DNA of 64,000 nt from Clostridia bacterium. GTDB lineage: Bacteria > Bacillota > Clostridia > Lachnospirales > Bianqueaceae. Made by a program: the position numbers and the translations under genes. Numbering within the stretch: the stretch's first letter is position 1; each line of letters opens with the position of its first letter. Shown in pieces: positions 52,201 to 60,087 of the stretch. The stretch is taken from positions 1 through 64,000 of the forward strand of contig CAAFMN010000064.1 of assembly GCA_900764045.1 (NCBI GenBank). The letters are read 5' to 3'. The notes beneath the pieces are model-generated. The model ran no database searches, was not told the origin of the DNA, and saw only the letters and a list, made by a program, of their open reading frames with translations.

Positions 52201-53033
52201 AGCGCGATATCCATCAGACACTGCGGCTTGTTCTCTCTGCCCAGCGCCTTTCTTGTCTCCAAATAATCCTCATAGGACGCCTTGACCGGATCCAGGAGGC
52301 TTCCATCTTCAAACTCCACATTCTCCAGTACCGTGCCGAATGTCGTATGGCGGCAGTGGTCCGACCAATAGGTATCCAGCACCCGAATCTCCGTCACACT
52401 GGGATCCCGATGCTCCACTTCCTTAAAATATTTCTGAGTATGCAGGAGATCCGCCTTACTCATGGCCAATCCCATGCCGCGCACCATCTCCTCGATCTGC
52501 GCCTCATCCTTTTCACAAAAACCTGTAACGACCGCAACATCCGCCGGCACGCCATAATGCATCTCCAGCGTCTCCGGCTTTGTCAGCGCTGCCTCTCGGG
52601 AATCCACCGTATTGATGCAGTATTCCTTGACCGCTTTCTTTTCTTCTTCGCTCAGTTTTCCATGCAGCACATACACCTTGGCATAATTGACCTTAGGATC
52701 CTCCTGCGCTGCAAGAATCCGGATGCACTGCACCGCGGAATCGGCCCGCTGATCATATTGTCCCGGCAGGTACTCCACAGCAAACACAAAATCCGCCGGA
52801 TCCAGCTCGACCTCTTCCTCATAGACATCATCCACCGGCGCCTCGGACAGAATACGCCTCACCGCCCGCTGATATGTCTCCTCCGAAATATCCTCGATAT
52901 CATAGCGGTGCAAAATCCTAACGGATTCCAGTTCCTTCAGATGCAGATTGTCCTGCAGATCTCTTAGGAGTCCTGCAGCCTCCGTGCGAAATGCTGGCTT
53001 TTTACCGACATAGACGCGTCTTACTGTTGACAT
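49296..53033 (-). CDS. purL: phosphoribosylformylglycinamidine synthase, single-chain
   Basis: From ATG 53033 the protein has 1245 residues. It is the large single-chain FGAR amidotransferase of purine synthesis, which uses ATP and glutamine to make FGAM. The synthase half has blocks YWSDHCRHTTF, ETHNHPTEIEPFGGAATCLGG and GGSTGRDGCGGATGSS. The C-terminal glutaminase has FPGTNCEYDTARAFRDAG and the nucleophile Cys in ALGICNGFQALIKLG, with the His-Glu of the triad near ISHGEGRF. In-frame ATG 53069 lacks a ribosome site; AAGGA precedes 53033. No other pur gene is adjacent, which is unusual in Firmicutes. Promoter at 53078-53106. Confidence 0.95.
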   Translation of the reverse strand: MSTVRRVYVGKKPAFRTEAAGLLRDLQDNLHLKELESVRILHRYDIEDISEETYQRAVRRILSEAPVDDVYEEEVELDPADFVFAVEYLPGQYDQRADSAVQCIRILAAQEDPKVNYAKVYVLHGKLSEEEKKAVKEYCINTVDSREAALTKPETLEMHYGVPADVAVVTGFCEKDEAQIEEMVRGMGLAMSKADLLHTQKYFKEVEHRDPSVTEIRVLDTYWSDHCRHTTFGTVLENVEFEDGSLLDPVKASYEDYLETRKALGRENKPQCLMDIALAAMRRLKAEGKLTDLEESNEINACSIVLPVDVDGKEEEWLLMFKNETHNHPTEIEPFGGAATCLGGAIRDPLSGRSYVYQAMRITGGADPTVPVRDTIPGKLPQRKLATQAAKGYSSYGNQIGLATGYVQEVYHPGFMAKHMELGAVIAAAPRSNVVRGNAEPGDVVILLGGSTGRDGCGGATGSSKAHNEESIHTCGAEVQKGNAPTERKIQRLFRNPKVSRLIKVCNDFGAGGVCVAIGELADGLDIQLDLVPKKYAGLDGTELAISESQERMAVVVTQQEAEKFLSYAAEENLNAVQVAVVTESPRLVMHWRDKVIVNLSREFISTNGAASYADVKVTCPDAQGTVSLPEQYKDKSFAEQVTGIMSDLQVASQKGLVEMFDSSIGASTVLMPFGGKYQMTPVQTMAAKLPVMGETTTASLMAPGYDPYVSSWSPYHGAMYAVMESVSRIVAAGGDYHKIHFTFQEYFERMSAKESWGKPFAALLGAHRAQRELGLASIGGKDSMSGSFGEMHVPPTLISLAVAAAKTNEILTPEMKQAGHKVALMTLAMDQNYVYDFQDAMARYDHVTEGIRSGEIVAAYAIDGGGLIEAVVKMCLGNGYGFDFADTADLSAAPVYGSLVLELAEGVDPAKYGVCVGQVTDGGAFTYKGESVSAAEVTKAYESRLESVYKTVVKDTAPIGDTPFVKGEHSFHVGNAAAKRPRVFIPVFPGTNCEYDTARAFRDAGAEPDVFVLRNLTGQDILESIDEMARRIRQAQILMFSGGFSAGDEPEGSGKFIATVFSNEKLKEATMELLQKRDGLALGICNGFQALIKLGLVPYGEIRDLTAQDPTLTYNTIGRHASCMVRTRVVSTRSPWLAAVEPGDIHTIAISHGEGRFMADQETLARLAANGQIATQYVDMDGKPTMDIRYNPNGSLWAIEGITSPDGRVLGKMGHTERRGEQVAKNIPGEKNQKLFASGVAYFG

Positions 53034-53077
53034 ATTCTTCCCGTCCTTTTTATTGTAGTGTATAGTCATACAGATTT

Positions 53078-53106
53078 AGTATAACATACTTGACTTTCAA
53101 AAACAA
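53078..53106 (-). promoter_or_regulatory. promoter for purL
   Basis: On the minus strand TTGTTT (53101-53106) and TATACT (53078-53083) are 17 bases apart, directly after the upstream terminator. Confidence 0.6.
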
Positions 53107-53115
53107 CTTTTTTAT

Positions 53116-53155
53116 CGAAAAAAGGCATCTCGCCCAGGATTTGAGCGAAATGCCT
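53116..53155 (-). terminator. terminator after the membrane-protein gene at 53162
   Basis: Arms 53143-53155 and 53123-53135 pair over 13 positions with wobbles around a seven-base loop. On the minus strand the stem ends in a run of T. Confidence 0.75.
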
Positions 53156-53161
53156 AAAGAA

Positions 53162-53659
53162 TCATTTTTTTGCGGTTTTGCTATTGGCAGCATCCTTCTT
53201 CTTGGTCATGCCTGCCATCTTGGCGGAGAGCTTCTCTCTCCAGGTCAGCTTCTTGGGCGGCTCCGGCTTTTTCTCCCCCTTTTTGGCGGTGGAATATCCC
53301 AGAATATAAGCGCCCGAGATCTCCAGCTTCATGTTGCGCTTGATCGGCAGGGTCTTGAATACCGTACCATCGCACAGCATGGTTACGATCTGCGGTCCCA
53401 CCTTAACCTTCGCCATGGGAAGCTTACGGTGCTTCAGGTAAAACGGTACGCTGTCCAATGAGCCTTTTGGAAAATTGGCTTCTGACAATTTCATTTTTTT
53501 CTTATCGATGACAAATGCCGCCACCGTCTGTTTATTCTGGTTGATCATCTTCTGCGATTCGTCGGACTTTTTCTGCAGCTTTCTTCCAAGAAAATACAAT
53601 CCGACAAGCACCGCGGCTACCACCAGAAAGATTGTAAAAATTACACCCATCGTATCCAT
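53162..53659 (-). CDS. unknown membrane-anchored protein
   Basis: The 165-residue protein has one N-terminal membrane segment (about residues 6-24) followed by a basic stretch, a compact domain of about 85 residues (VAAFVIDKKKMKLSEANFPKG...MKLEISGAYILGYSTAKK) and a Lys/Pro-rich tail. I do not recognise the domain. AAAGGAGG lies ten bases before the ATG, and a terminator follows the stop codon. It probably forms its own unit. The basic tail may bind acidic lipids or nucleic acid, which is speculation. Confidence 0.7.
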   Translation of the reverse strand: MDTMGVIFTIFLVVAAVLVGLYFLGRKLQKKSDESQKMINQNKQTVAAFVIDKKKMKLSEANFPKGSLDSVPFYLKHRKLPMAKVKVGPQIVTMLCDGTVFKTLPIKRNMKLEISGAYILGYSTAKKGEKKPEPPKKLTWREKLSAKMAGMTKKKDAANSKTAKK

Positions 53660-53732
53660 TGGGGTACAGCCTCCTTTGAAATGTAAACTATATTTTAGTC
53701 TATCTGATTTTCAGCAGAAAGTCAAGTCCTAT

Positions 53733-54194
53733 TTAATTTTCGGACAGACGAATCCGCTGTTCGCCCAAACCATCCTGCACCTCAATATGCACCTCGTGTT
53801 CACCGCTGAAGTGACTGTCAATATCCAGAATATAATTGATATGGATCGACCAGTTATGCTCTTCGATCTCCATCTGCAGCGACTTGGTCGTTACGCCAAG
53901 TTCCATCATGCCGAACGGAGACCCGTATACCATCATGTTGCGTTTTCCTGCCTCAAAACGGATCTGCGCACCGATCCGGCCCGGATGGGTTACATATACC
54001 GCGCTGCCGTCCAGCTTGATTACAGCCTGCCGGGAATCCTGCCCATCTCCCAGAATCTCCTGGTAGGTGACATACTGCTTTCCGTTTCTGACAAAATACT
54101 CTCCAGGGCTTACAATCTCTACATTCTCCTCAGCCCCGTCTTCATCCTCCATCTGGTGCAGTCCGCGGATAGAGATATAGACATTACGCTCCAT
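53733..54194 (-). CDS. DUF1934 (YwiB-like) beta-barrel protein
   Basis: The 153-residue protein fits the DUF1934 family, small calycin-like beta-barrels of unknown function, seen in Bacillus as YwiB. Typical stretches are MERNVYISIRGLHQ, YVTYQEI and MVYGSPFGMMELGVTTKSL. The gene overlaps the ddl start region by 11 bases at its own 5' end and follows it on the same strand. YwiB-type genes often lie beside argS; that is not so here. Function is unknown. Confidence 0.8.
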   Translation of the reverse strand: MERNVYISIRGLHQMEDEDGAEENVEIVSPGEYFVRNGKQYVTYQEILGDGQDSRQAVIKLDGSAVYVTHPGRIGAQIRFEAGKRNMMVYGSPFGMMELGVTTKSLQMEIEEHNWSIHINYILDIDSHFSGEHEVHIEVQDGLGEQRIRLSEN

Positions 54195-55266
54195 AAGAAG
54201 GCTTCCTCTCCATCGCGATACGGATCAGCTCCCGGATCTGTTTCTCTACGCTCATCCCTTCTGCCTTCCAGAGCATCGGATACATGCTGATCGGAGTAAA
54301 ACCGGGGAATGTATTGATCTCATTGAAGATGACTTCTCCGGTGGATCGCTCAATAAAGAAATCCACACGGGACAATCCGCTTCCGTCGATTCCTCGGAAA
54401 ATCGCGACCGCGTCTCGACGGATCTCCTGTCTGGTTGCTTCATCCATCTCCGCCGGAACGACCGTCTTGGACTCCACATTGATATACTTGGCTTCAAAAT
54501 CATAGAACTCTGCCGCGGACAGAATCTCTCCCACATTGGCCGCCTTGACATCCTGCTCGCCCAATACGGCGCATTCTACCTCACGGCCGTCGATAAATTC
54601 TTCTACCAGCACGCGCCGGTCCTCAGCCGCCGCCTTCTTCAGGCCTTCCCGCAGCTCCTTAGCATCGCGCGCCTTGGTGACGCCCACGGAAGATCCCGCT
54701 CTGGATGGCTTCACAAATACCGGATAATCAAAAGCTTCCTCTACTTTGCGAACCGCCTCGTCCTCCGCATGAGCGATCTCATAACGGGTCAGATCCACAT
54801 ATCGAGCCTGCCGGATTCCCAGCCCCTGTACGATCTTTTTGGTGTAGACCTTATCCATAGCGACAGCGGAAGCCAGTATACCGCAGCCGACATACGGGAT
54901 ACGAGCCATTTCCAGCAGGCCCTGTACGGTTCCGTCCTCTCCATTCAGACCATGCAGTACCGGAATGACCACATCGATCTCCAATGTCTCCATTCCGGAC
55001 TCTCCCATCATCAGGAACGCGTCGCGGCCCATTCCCGGAACAATGGCCACCGGCACGCTGTATTCACTCTTCGGCGCGTCCTTCAGTCCCTGCCGGTCTC
55101 CGTCGTAAAGAAACCACCGTCCCTGCCGGTCAATGTAGATGGGGTACACCGTATAACTGTCATCCGGCTCCATGGCCGTCATAAAAGTCTGTGCTGACAT
55201 GCATGAGATATCGTGTTCTGATGAAACTCCGCCAAAAAGCAGAGCTACATTGTAGTGCTCCTTCAT
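54184..55266 (-). CDS. ddl: D-alanine-D-alanine ligase
   Basis: The 360-residue protein has the ATP-grasp ligase fold and makes D-Ala-D-Ala for peptidoglycan. The N-terminal block LLFGGVSSEHDISCMSA, VIPVLHGLNGEDGTVQGLLE near residue 105, the ATP-binding FVKPSRAGSSVGV near 185 and the C-terminal FFIERSTGEVIFNEINTFPGFTP metal site are present. The omega loop FYDFEAKY keeps the EAKY of D-Ala-specific enzymes, so a D-Ala-D-Lac or D-Ser role as in Van ligases is not supported. It lies upstream of the DUF1934 gene with an 11-base overlap. murF is not adjacent. Confidence 0.93.
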   Translation of the reverse strand: MKEHYNVALLFGGVSSEHDISCMSAQTFMTAMEPDDSYTVYPIYIDRQGRWFLYDGDRQGLKDAPKSEYSVPVAIVPGMGRDAFLMMGESGMETLEIDVVIPVLHGLNGEDGTVQGLLEMARIPYVGCGILASAVAMDKVYTKKIVQGLGIRQARYVDLTRYEIAHAEDEAVRKVEEAFDYPVFVKPSRAGSSVGVTKARDAKELREGLKKAAAEDRRVLVEEFIDGREVECAVLGEQDVKAANVGEILSAAEFYDFEAKYINVESKTVVPAEMDEATRQEIRRDAVAIFRGIDGSGLSRVDFFIERSTGEVIFNEINTFPGFTPISMYPMLWKAEGMSVEKQIRELIRIAMERKPSYGA

Positions 55267-55330
55267 TCTAAATCCCCCTGTAATTGAGTATCGTTATTAT
55301 CATACTCTAAAGCATGCAAAAAATCAATCC

Positions 55331-56146
55331 TTATTTCCCAGAAATCAATCGGCTCTGCGACAAAATTCTTCGGTCGCATTGCTCCAGCGCCTCCGGCTGT
55401 GCCGTCAGAATATAAAAGAAGATGCTGGTCGCCCACTCCGGAAAATACCGTCCGATGAGCCTTCCATACAGCTGCGTCACCGCATACGGCTCGGACACCT
55501 CTTGTACCGGAGCACCGTATTGCAGATAGGACAAACAGAAGCGTCCCGGAGAATGGGCCGCCCCATTGACGGTAATTCTGGCATCGACCTGGGTCCAATC
55601 TTCCCAGCCGATATAAGAAATCTTCTCTGGATTTTCTGTCAGCTCCCAGGAAAATGTCTCCTGCTCCTTCGGAAGGCCCAGATCATCCAGAACCAGTTCA
55701 AAAAGATCAAAACGCAGAATCTGCGCGACCTCTTCCAGAGCGATCTCCCCCTCCGACGAGAATCCCCAGATCTCCTCTCCCTGTACCAGATAGGCTCCGT
55801 AGAAGCTGCTGTAGTACTGCGAGTCCGTATCATACAGCATAGAACACCCCTTCCAGAGATCATAGGCCGGGAAGGTATAATAGATATTCAATCTTGTATC
55901 GGTCCCCGTCCGCCACGCAAACTCCTCACTGGCATCATATAGGAGACTCAAAGGATACCAGTCCCGCTCCCCGGTTCGCATCCCGCCCGGGATCTCCAGC
56001 TGGAATCCTTCCCGTTTTTCGATACTGTCCCTCCCGCACCAGGCCGAATACAGGGACATCACACACATACTGCGCAGCGTCGCGGCCGGCGGCGTACACA
56101 AAAAGATCACCACGGCCATGAGTCCCAGAACGATTTTCTTCTTCAC
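55331..56146 (-). CDS. unknown secreted or membrane-anchored protein
   Basis: The 271-residue protein has an N-terminal hydrophobic segment (KIVLGLMAVVIFLCTPPAATL) consistent with a signal peptide or anchor. The rest is acidic and rich in aromatic residues (for example LNIYYTFPAYDLWKGCSMLYDTDSQYYSSFYGAYLVQ), probably beta-rich, with no domain I recognise. It stands alone between a terminator (56163-56200) and ddl. Four Cys in the mature part could pair. Function is unknown. Confidence 0.65.
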   Translation of the reverse strand: MKKKIVLGLMAVVIFLCTPPAATLRSMCVMSLYSAWCGRDSIEKREGFQLEIPGGMRTGERDWYPLSLLYDASEEFAWRTGTDTRLNIYYTFPAYDLWKGCSMLYDTDSQYYSSFYGAYLVQGEEIWGFSSEGEIALEEVAQILRFDLFELVLDDLGLPKEQETFSWELTENPEKISYIGWEDWTQVDARITVNGAAHSPGRFCLSYLQYGAPVQEVSEPYAVTQLYGRLIGRYFPEWATSIFFYILTAQPEALEQCDRRILSQSRLISGK

Positions 56147-56162
56147 AGGCTCCTCCTAACGG

Positions 56163-56200
56163 AAAAAAGCCGGTTCCGCGCTTCTGGCACGAAACCGGCT
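56163..56200 (-). terminator. terminator after the gene at 56215
   Basis: Arms 56193-56200 and 56168-56175 (AGCCGGTT with AACCGGCT) pair perfectly and the stem extends inward with mismatches. On the minus strand TTTTTT follows immediately. Confidence 0.8.
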
Positions 56201-56214
56201 CCTTCTTCATTCAA

Positions 56215-56637
56215 TTACAGATGCAGGCTCTCAAACAACTGATTGGCCTCTTTCTTGGCAAACTCAACGGCTCCGTTCAGGCCTTCTTCCGTAAGCTTTC
56301 CCTTACCGAAGAGTCCCTTCTTGGTACCGACATTGTACTTGCCGACAACATTGACGCCCTGTCCCTTGGAAATGCTCTCCAACTCGTCCAGTCCGTCTCC
56401 GTAAATGGAAATATAAGCAATATTCGCTGTCTTTTCGCTGTTCAGGCTGCCGATGTACTCGCGCATCACCTTGTCTACCTTCTCGTAGATGATGATGACC
56501 AGCTTCTCCTTATTGCACATATATGCCGGAGGAATCTGATCACTCTTACTCTTTAACAGAGAAGACAGATGATCCGCAATCTGCAGAGGATTGCCGGACT
56601 TGGTTACCTGGAACTCGATTTGAAGCTTTGCCGCCAT
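56215..56637 (-). CDS. unknown small cytoplasmic protein
   Basis: The 140-residue protein has no signal peptide or membrane segment. It is a mixed alpha/beta protein with stretches LQIEFQVTKSGNPLQIADHL, KLVIIIYEKVDKVMREYIGSL and IAYISIYGDGLDELESIS, which suggest a flavodoxin-like fold. A Lys/Gly-rich loop GTKKGLFGKGKLTEEG and the C-terminal helix follow. I do not recognise the family. It has its own promoter (56691-56719) and terminator, so it is a monocistronic unit. Confidence 0.7.
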   Translation of the reverse strand: MAAKLQIEFQVTKSGNPLQIADHLSSLLKSKSDQIPPAYMCNKEKLVIIIYEKVDKVMREYIGSLNSEKTANIAYISIYGDGLDELESISKGQGVNVVGKYNVGTKKGLFGKGKLTEEGLNGAVEFAKKEANQLFESLHL

Positions 56638-56690
56638 TGTATGGTCACTCTCTTTCTGAATATGTTATGGGTATATAACCTATGCCTATA

Positions 56691-56719
56691 ACTATATCAC
56701 TAATGAACTAATTTGTCAA
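56691..56719 (-). promoter_or_regulatory. promoter for the gene at 56215
   Basis: On the minus strand TTGACA (56714-56719) and TATAGT (56691-56696) are 17 bases apart. It lies between the argD stop and the gene, separating it from the arginine operon. Confidence 0.7.
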
Positions 56720-56743
56720 AACGTTCCCCAGAACTTTTACAAA

Positions 56744-57961
56744 TTATTCATTCTTTTTCGTGACTTCTGCCATCGCCTCATCCAGAATTCGGAGGCCCTC
56801 TTCAATCTCTTCCCGCTGTATGATGAGCGGCGGAACAATCCGGAGCGCCGTGTACCCTGCCCCAATCACGAGCAAGCCGCGCTTGGCCGCTTCCAGACGG
56901 ATCTGTCCCACAAGCTGCGCGTCCTTCAGGATAATGCCCTGCATCAGTCCCAGGCCTCGTACCTCGGTGATAAAATCATACTTGGATTGCAGCTTTCGGG
57001 CCGCTTCCTGCAGATATTCTCCCTGAATCCTCGCGTTTTCCGTAAGATCCAGCCGGTCGATTTCACTCAGAACCGTAAGTCCTGCCGTTGCCGACAAGAA
57101 GTTGCCGCCGAAGGTCGAGGCATGATCTCCCGGCTGAAACGCTTTCGCGCAAAAATCCTTGGCCAGCATGGCTCCGATCGGTACGCCGCCGCCCAATCCC
57201 TTGGCCAGCGCCATCACATCCGGCTCTATGCCGTAATTCTGATATCCGAAGAGCTTGCCCGTCCGTCCGATTCCTGTCTGCACCTCATCGACCATCATCA
57301 GGATATCCAGCTGTGAGCAGAGCTCCCGCAGCTCTTTCATAAAGCCGGGATCCGCCGGAATCACACCGCCTTCTCCCTGTACCGGCTCCACCAGCACCCC
57401 GCAGGTATGCTCTTTGCTCGCAATCGCCCGGACAGAATCGATATTATTAAACTCAGCATACTGAATTCCCGGCAGCATGGGGCCCAATCCCTTTTGATAC
57501 TTGGTCTGTCCGGTAGCCGTGATGGATCCGTAGGTCCGTCCGTGGAAGGAGTTCTTCATGGTGATGATCTCACACTTTTCCTCACCGCCAACAAGGTTGC
57601 CGTACTTTCTGGCCAGCTTCAGCGCCGACTCCGTAGCCTCCGCTCCGCTGTTGCAGAAAAACGCCTTATCAAAGCAGCTTTGCTCCACCAAAGCTTTGGC
57701 AAGCTTGACCTGTGGCTCAATCCAGTACAGATTCGAGGTATGAAATACCTTATGCATCTGTTCCTCCAGATTGCCGATCAACGCTTTATTGCCGTATCCC
57801 AGAGAATTGACCGCGATGCCGGACACAAAGTCCAGGTACTTTTTCCCATCCATATCATACAGATACACACCCTCTCCCCGGGTGAACGCATAGGGAAAAC
57901 GGGCATAGGTATTCATCACATACTTCTGCCCCATTTCCACAATATCCTGCATGCTCTCCAT
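56744..57961 (-). CDS. argD: acetylornithine aminotransferase
   Basis: The 405-residue protein is a class III PLP aminotransferase that makes N-acetylornithine in arginine synthesis. The N-terminal YDMDGKKYLDFVSGIAVNSLG, NSGAEATESALKLARKYG, the Asp in VDEVQTGIGRTG and the PLP Lys in LAKGLGGGVPIGAMLAK are typical. It shares one base with argB and is last in the argFCJBD operon. Some ArgD enzymes also act in lysine synthesis as DapC, which is possible here. Its length is typical. Confidence 0.93.
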   Translation of the reverse strand: MESMQDIVEMGQKYVMNTYARFPYAFTRGEGVYLYDMDGKKYLDFVSGIAVNSLGYGNKALIGNLEEQMHKVFHTSNLYWIEPQVKLAKALVEQSCFDKAFFCNSGAEATESALKLARKYGNLVGGEEKCEIITMKNSFHGRTYGSITATGQTKYQKGLGPMLPGIQYAEFNNIDSVRAIASKEHTCGVLVEPVQGEGGVIPADPGFMKELRELCSQLDILMMVDEVQTGIGRTGKLFGYQNYGIEPDVMALAKGLGGGVPIGAMLAKDFCAKAFQPGDHASTFGGNFLSATAGLTVLSEIDRLDLTENARIQGEYLQEAARKLQSKYDFITEVRGLGLMQGIILKDAQLVGQIRLEAAKRGLLVIGAGYTALRIVPPLIIQREEIEEGLRILDEAMAEVTKKNE

Positions 57962-58839
57962 CAGACTTCCTCCTTATCCTGGCGGATCAGCGTGCCGATA
58001 CCGCGGGAGGTAAAGAACTCCAGCAGCAGACAGTGCTCAATCCGGCCATCCAAAATATGTACGTTCTGTACGCCGCCCTCAATGGCCTCCAGGCAGCTCT
58101 TCACCTTGGGAATCATACCACCGCTGATGGTTCCGTCCTCAATCAGCCCAAGCGCCGCGCTGGCACGGATCTCACTGATAAAGGAGGACGGATCCTCTAT
58201 ATCTCTGAGGATACCCGGCACGTCAGTCATAAATACCAGCTTCTTGGCTTTTAACGCCTTGGCGATATGCAGTGCGGCATAATCCGCGTTGATATTATAG
58301 CTCTGCGCGTTTTCATCAGTTCCGATCGGAGCGATCACCGGTGTAAAGCCCGCGGACAGCATCGTATCAATCAGTCCGGTATTGACATGTATGATTTTCC
58401 CTACATATCCGATGTCTTCTCCATGAGGCATATTCTTGGTGCAGAGCATCGTGTTTCCATCTTTGCCGCTGAGTCCCGCCGCGGAGATTCCCTGCTGCTC
58501 CAGCAGTTGAACGATACTCTTATTGACCTTGCCGGCCAATACCATCTCTGCCACTTCGACCGTTTCCTCGTCTGTTACGCGCAGTCCGTTCTTAAATACA
58601 CTCTCTTTGCCGACCTTTTTGAGCATCTGATTGATCTCCGGGCCGCCTCCATGCACAATGACCGGCTTCATACCAATCAGCTTCATCAGCGCGATATCTT
58701 CCATTACGGTATGTTTGATCGCTTCGTCGACCATGGCGGCTCCGCCGTACTTGATCACGACCGTCTCTCCGCTGAACTGCTTGATATAGGGCAAAGCCTC
58801 CATCAGGATATTGGCTTTGTAGGTGTTCTCATGTACCAT
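57961..58839 (-). CDS. argB: acetylglutamate kinase
   Basis: The 292-residue protein is an amino-acid kinase-fold enzyme that phosphorylates N-acetylglutamate with ATP. N-terminal VVIKYGGAAMVDEAIKHTV, the substrate site VHGGGPEINQMLKKVG and nucleotide site GMIPKVKSCLEAIEGGVQNVHILDGR are present. The N-terminus carries ANILMEALPYIKQF, an extra helix typical of the hexameric, arginine-inhibited class of ArgB. Feedback inhibition is therefore plausible. It follows argJ by 12 bases on the minus strand. Confidence 0.95.
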   Translation of the reverse strand: MVHENTYKANILMEALPYIKQFSGETVVIKYGGAAMVDEAIKHTVMEDIALMKLIGMKPVIVHGGGPEINQMLKKVGKESVFKNGLRVTDEETVEVAEMVLAGKVNKSIVQLLEQQGISAAGLSGKDGNTMLCTKNMPHGEDIGYVGKIIHVNTGLIDTMLSAGFTPVIAPIGTDENAQSYNINADYAALHIAKALKAKKLVFMTDVPGILRDIEDPSSFISEIRASAALGLIEDGTISGGMIPKVKSCLEAIEGGVQNVHILDGRIEHCLLLEFFTSRGIGTLIRQDKEEV

Positions 58840-58851
58840 TGTTTTCTCTCC

Positions 58852-60075
58852 TTAGCTGCGATAATCTCCATTAATGCGCACGTATTCGTATGTCAGGTCG
58901 CTGCCCCAGGCCGTTGCCTGTCCCTCTCCCTGATACAGCTCAATCTCTACGCCGACTTCCCGCTGTGCCAGAATCTTGGCCGCCAACTCCTCATCAAACA
59001 CGATCGGCGTTCCATGATCCATCAGCAGAATGGATCCTGCCGCACTGACAAAGGTAATCGTCACATTGTTCGGATCAAAAGGCGCTCCGGAATAGCCAAG
59101 AGCCGCGAGTACCCGTCCCCAGTTGGCGTCTTCTCCGAAGAACGCGGTTTTCACCAGGCTGGATGTGATCACGGACTTAGACAGCGTCACAGCGTCCTGA
59201 TCATTTTTCGCGCCATGAACCTTGACCTCAATGAACTTGCTGGCGCCCTCGCCGTCTTTGACCATCTCGCGGGCAAGGGTCATCGTCACAAGCTCCAACG
59301 CTTCATAAAAAGCCTTATAATCCTCGTCCTCTGTCTGAATCTCCGTGTTGCCCGCCAAGCCGTTGGCCATGATGAGCGCCATATCATTGGTAGAAGTATC
59401 GCCGTCCACAGAGATCATATTAAAGCTCTTTTTCACACACGCCAAAAGCGCCTTATGCAGCAGCTCCTGAGAAATCGCCGCGTCCGTCGTCAGAAAGGCC
59501 AGCATTGTCGCCATATTGGGGTGAATCATACCGGATCCCTTTACCATTCCGCCGAGCTTAGCCGTATGTCCGCCCACGGAGAATTCCACCGCGACCTGCT
59601 TGGGAACCGTATCCGTCGTCATGATCGCCTGCGCCGCCTGAAGCGCCGCCTCCTCGCCGGACTGCTTATTCTGCTTCAAAAGCTGTACGCCATGCAATAC
59701 CGCCTCCATCGGAAGCTGTGCGCCGATCACGCCGGTTGCCGCCGTCAGCACCGTATCTGCCGGAAGCCCCAGAAGCTCCGCCATTTGCTGCGCCTCAGTC
59801 TGATTGTTATTCTCTCCCTCGCTGCCGGTGCAGGCATTGGCACATCCGCTGTTCGCGACAAAGGCCCGGATCTCGCCTCCGGCATTGGCCAGCTTCTGAT
59901 TGCGCTGCACGCAAAATGCCTTTACCAGATTGCTTGTAAAAACACCGGCGCCCACGGCTGGAACCGTGCTGTATACCAACGCCATGTCCGGCGCTCCGCT
60001 CTTTTTAATTCCTGCCGCGACTCCTGCCGCTTCATATCCTGCCGCGGCGCAAACGCCGCCTTGAATCGTCTTCAT
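58852..60075 (-). CDS. argJ: bifunctional ornithine/N-acetylglutamate acetyltransferase
   Basis: The 407-residue protein is an Ntn-type hydrolase-like enzyme that cleaves itself at an internal Ala-Thr bond (KGSGMIHPNMATMLAF near residue 190). The new N-terminal Thr is the nucleophile that moves the acetyl group from acetylornithine to glutamate, allowing a cyclic arginine route. The C-terminal NWGRVLAALGYSGAPFD is also typical. Because no argE or separate argA is seen, the cyclic pathway fits. It lies 12 bases after argC. Confidence 0.95.
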   Translation of the reverse strand: MKTIQGGVCAAAGYEAAGVAAGIKKSGAPDMALVYSTVPAVGAGVFTSNLVKAFCVQRNQKLANAGGEIRAFVANSGCANACTGSEGENNNQTEAQQMAELLGLPADTVLTAATGVIGAQLPMEAVLHGVQLLKQNKQSGEEAALQAAQAIMTTDTVPKQVAVEFSVGGHTAKLGGMVKGSGMIHPNMATMLAFLTTDAAISQELLHKALLACVKKSFNMISVDGDTSTNDMALIMANGLAGNTEIQTEDEDYKAFYEALELVTMTLAREMVKDGEGASKFIEVKVHGAKNDQDAVTLSKSVITSSLVKTAFFGEDANWGRVLAALGYSGAPFDPNNVTITFVSAAGSILLMDHGTPIVFDEELAAKILAQREVGVEIELYQGEGQATAWGSDLTYEYVRINGDYRS

Positions 60076-60087
60076 GATTTTCTCTCC

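Noticed and set aside
51072..52967. 631-codon plus-strand open frame opposite purL
   Set aside because: It is antisense to conserved purL domains and has no family features.
54184..55266. vancomycin-resistance ligase (VanG or VanA type)
   Set aside because: The EAKY omega loop of ordinary D-Ala-D-Ala ligases is kept and there are no van genes around it.
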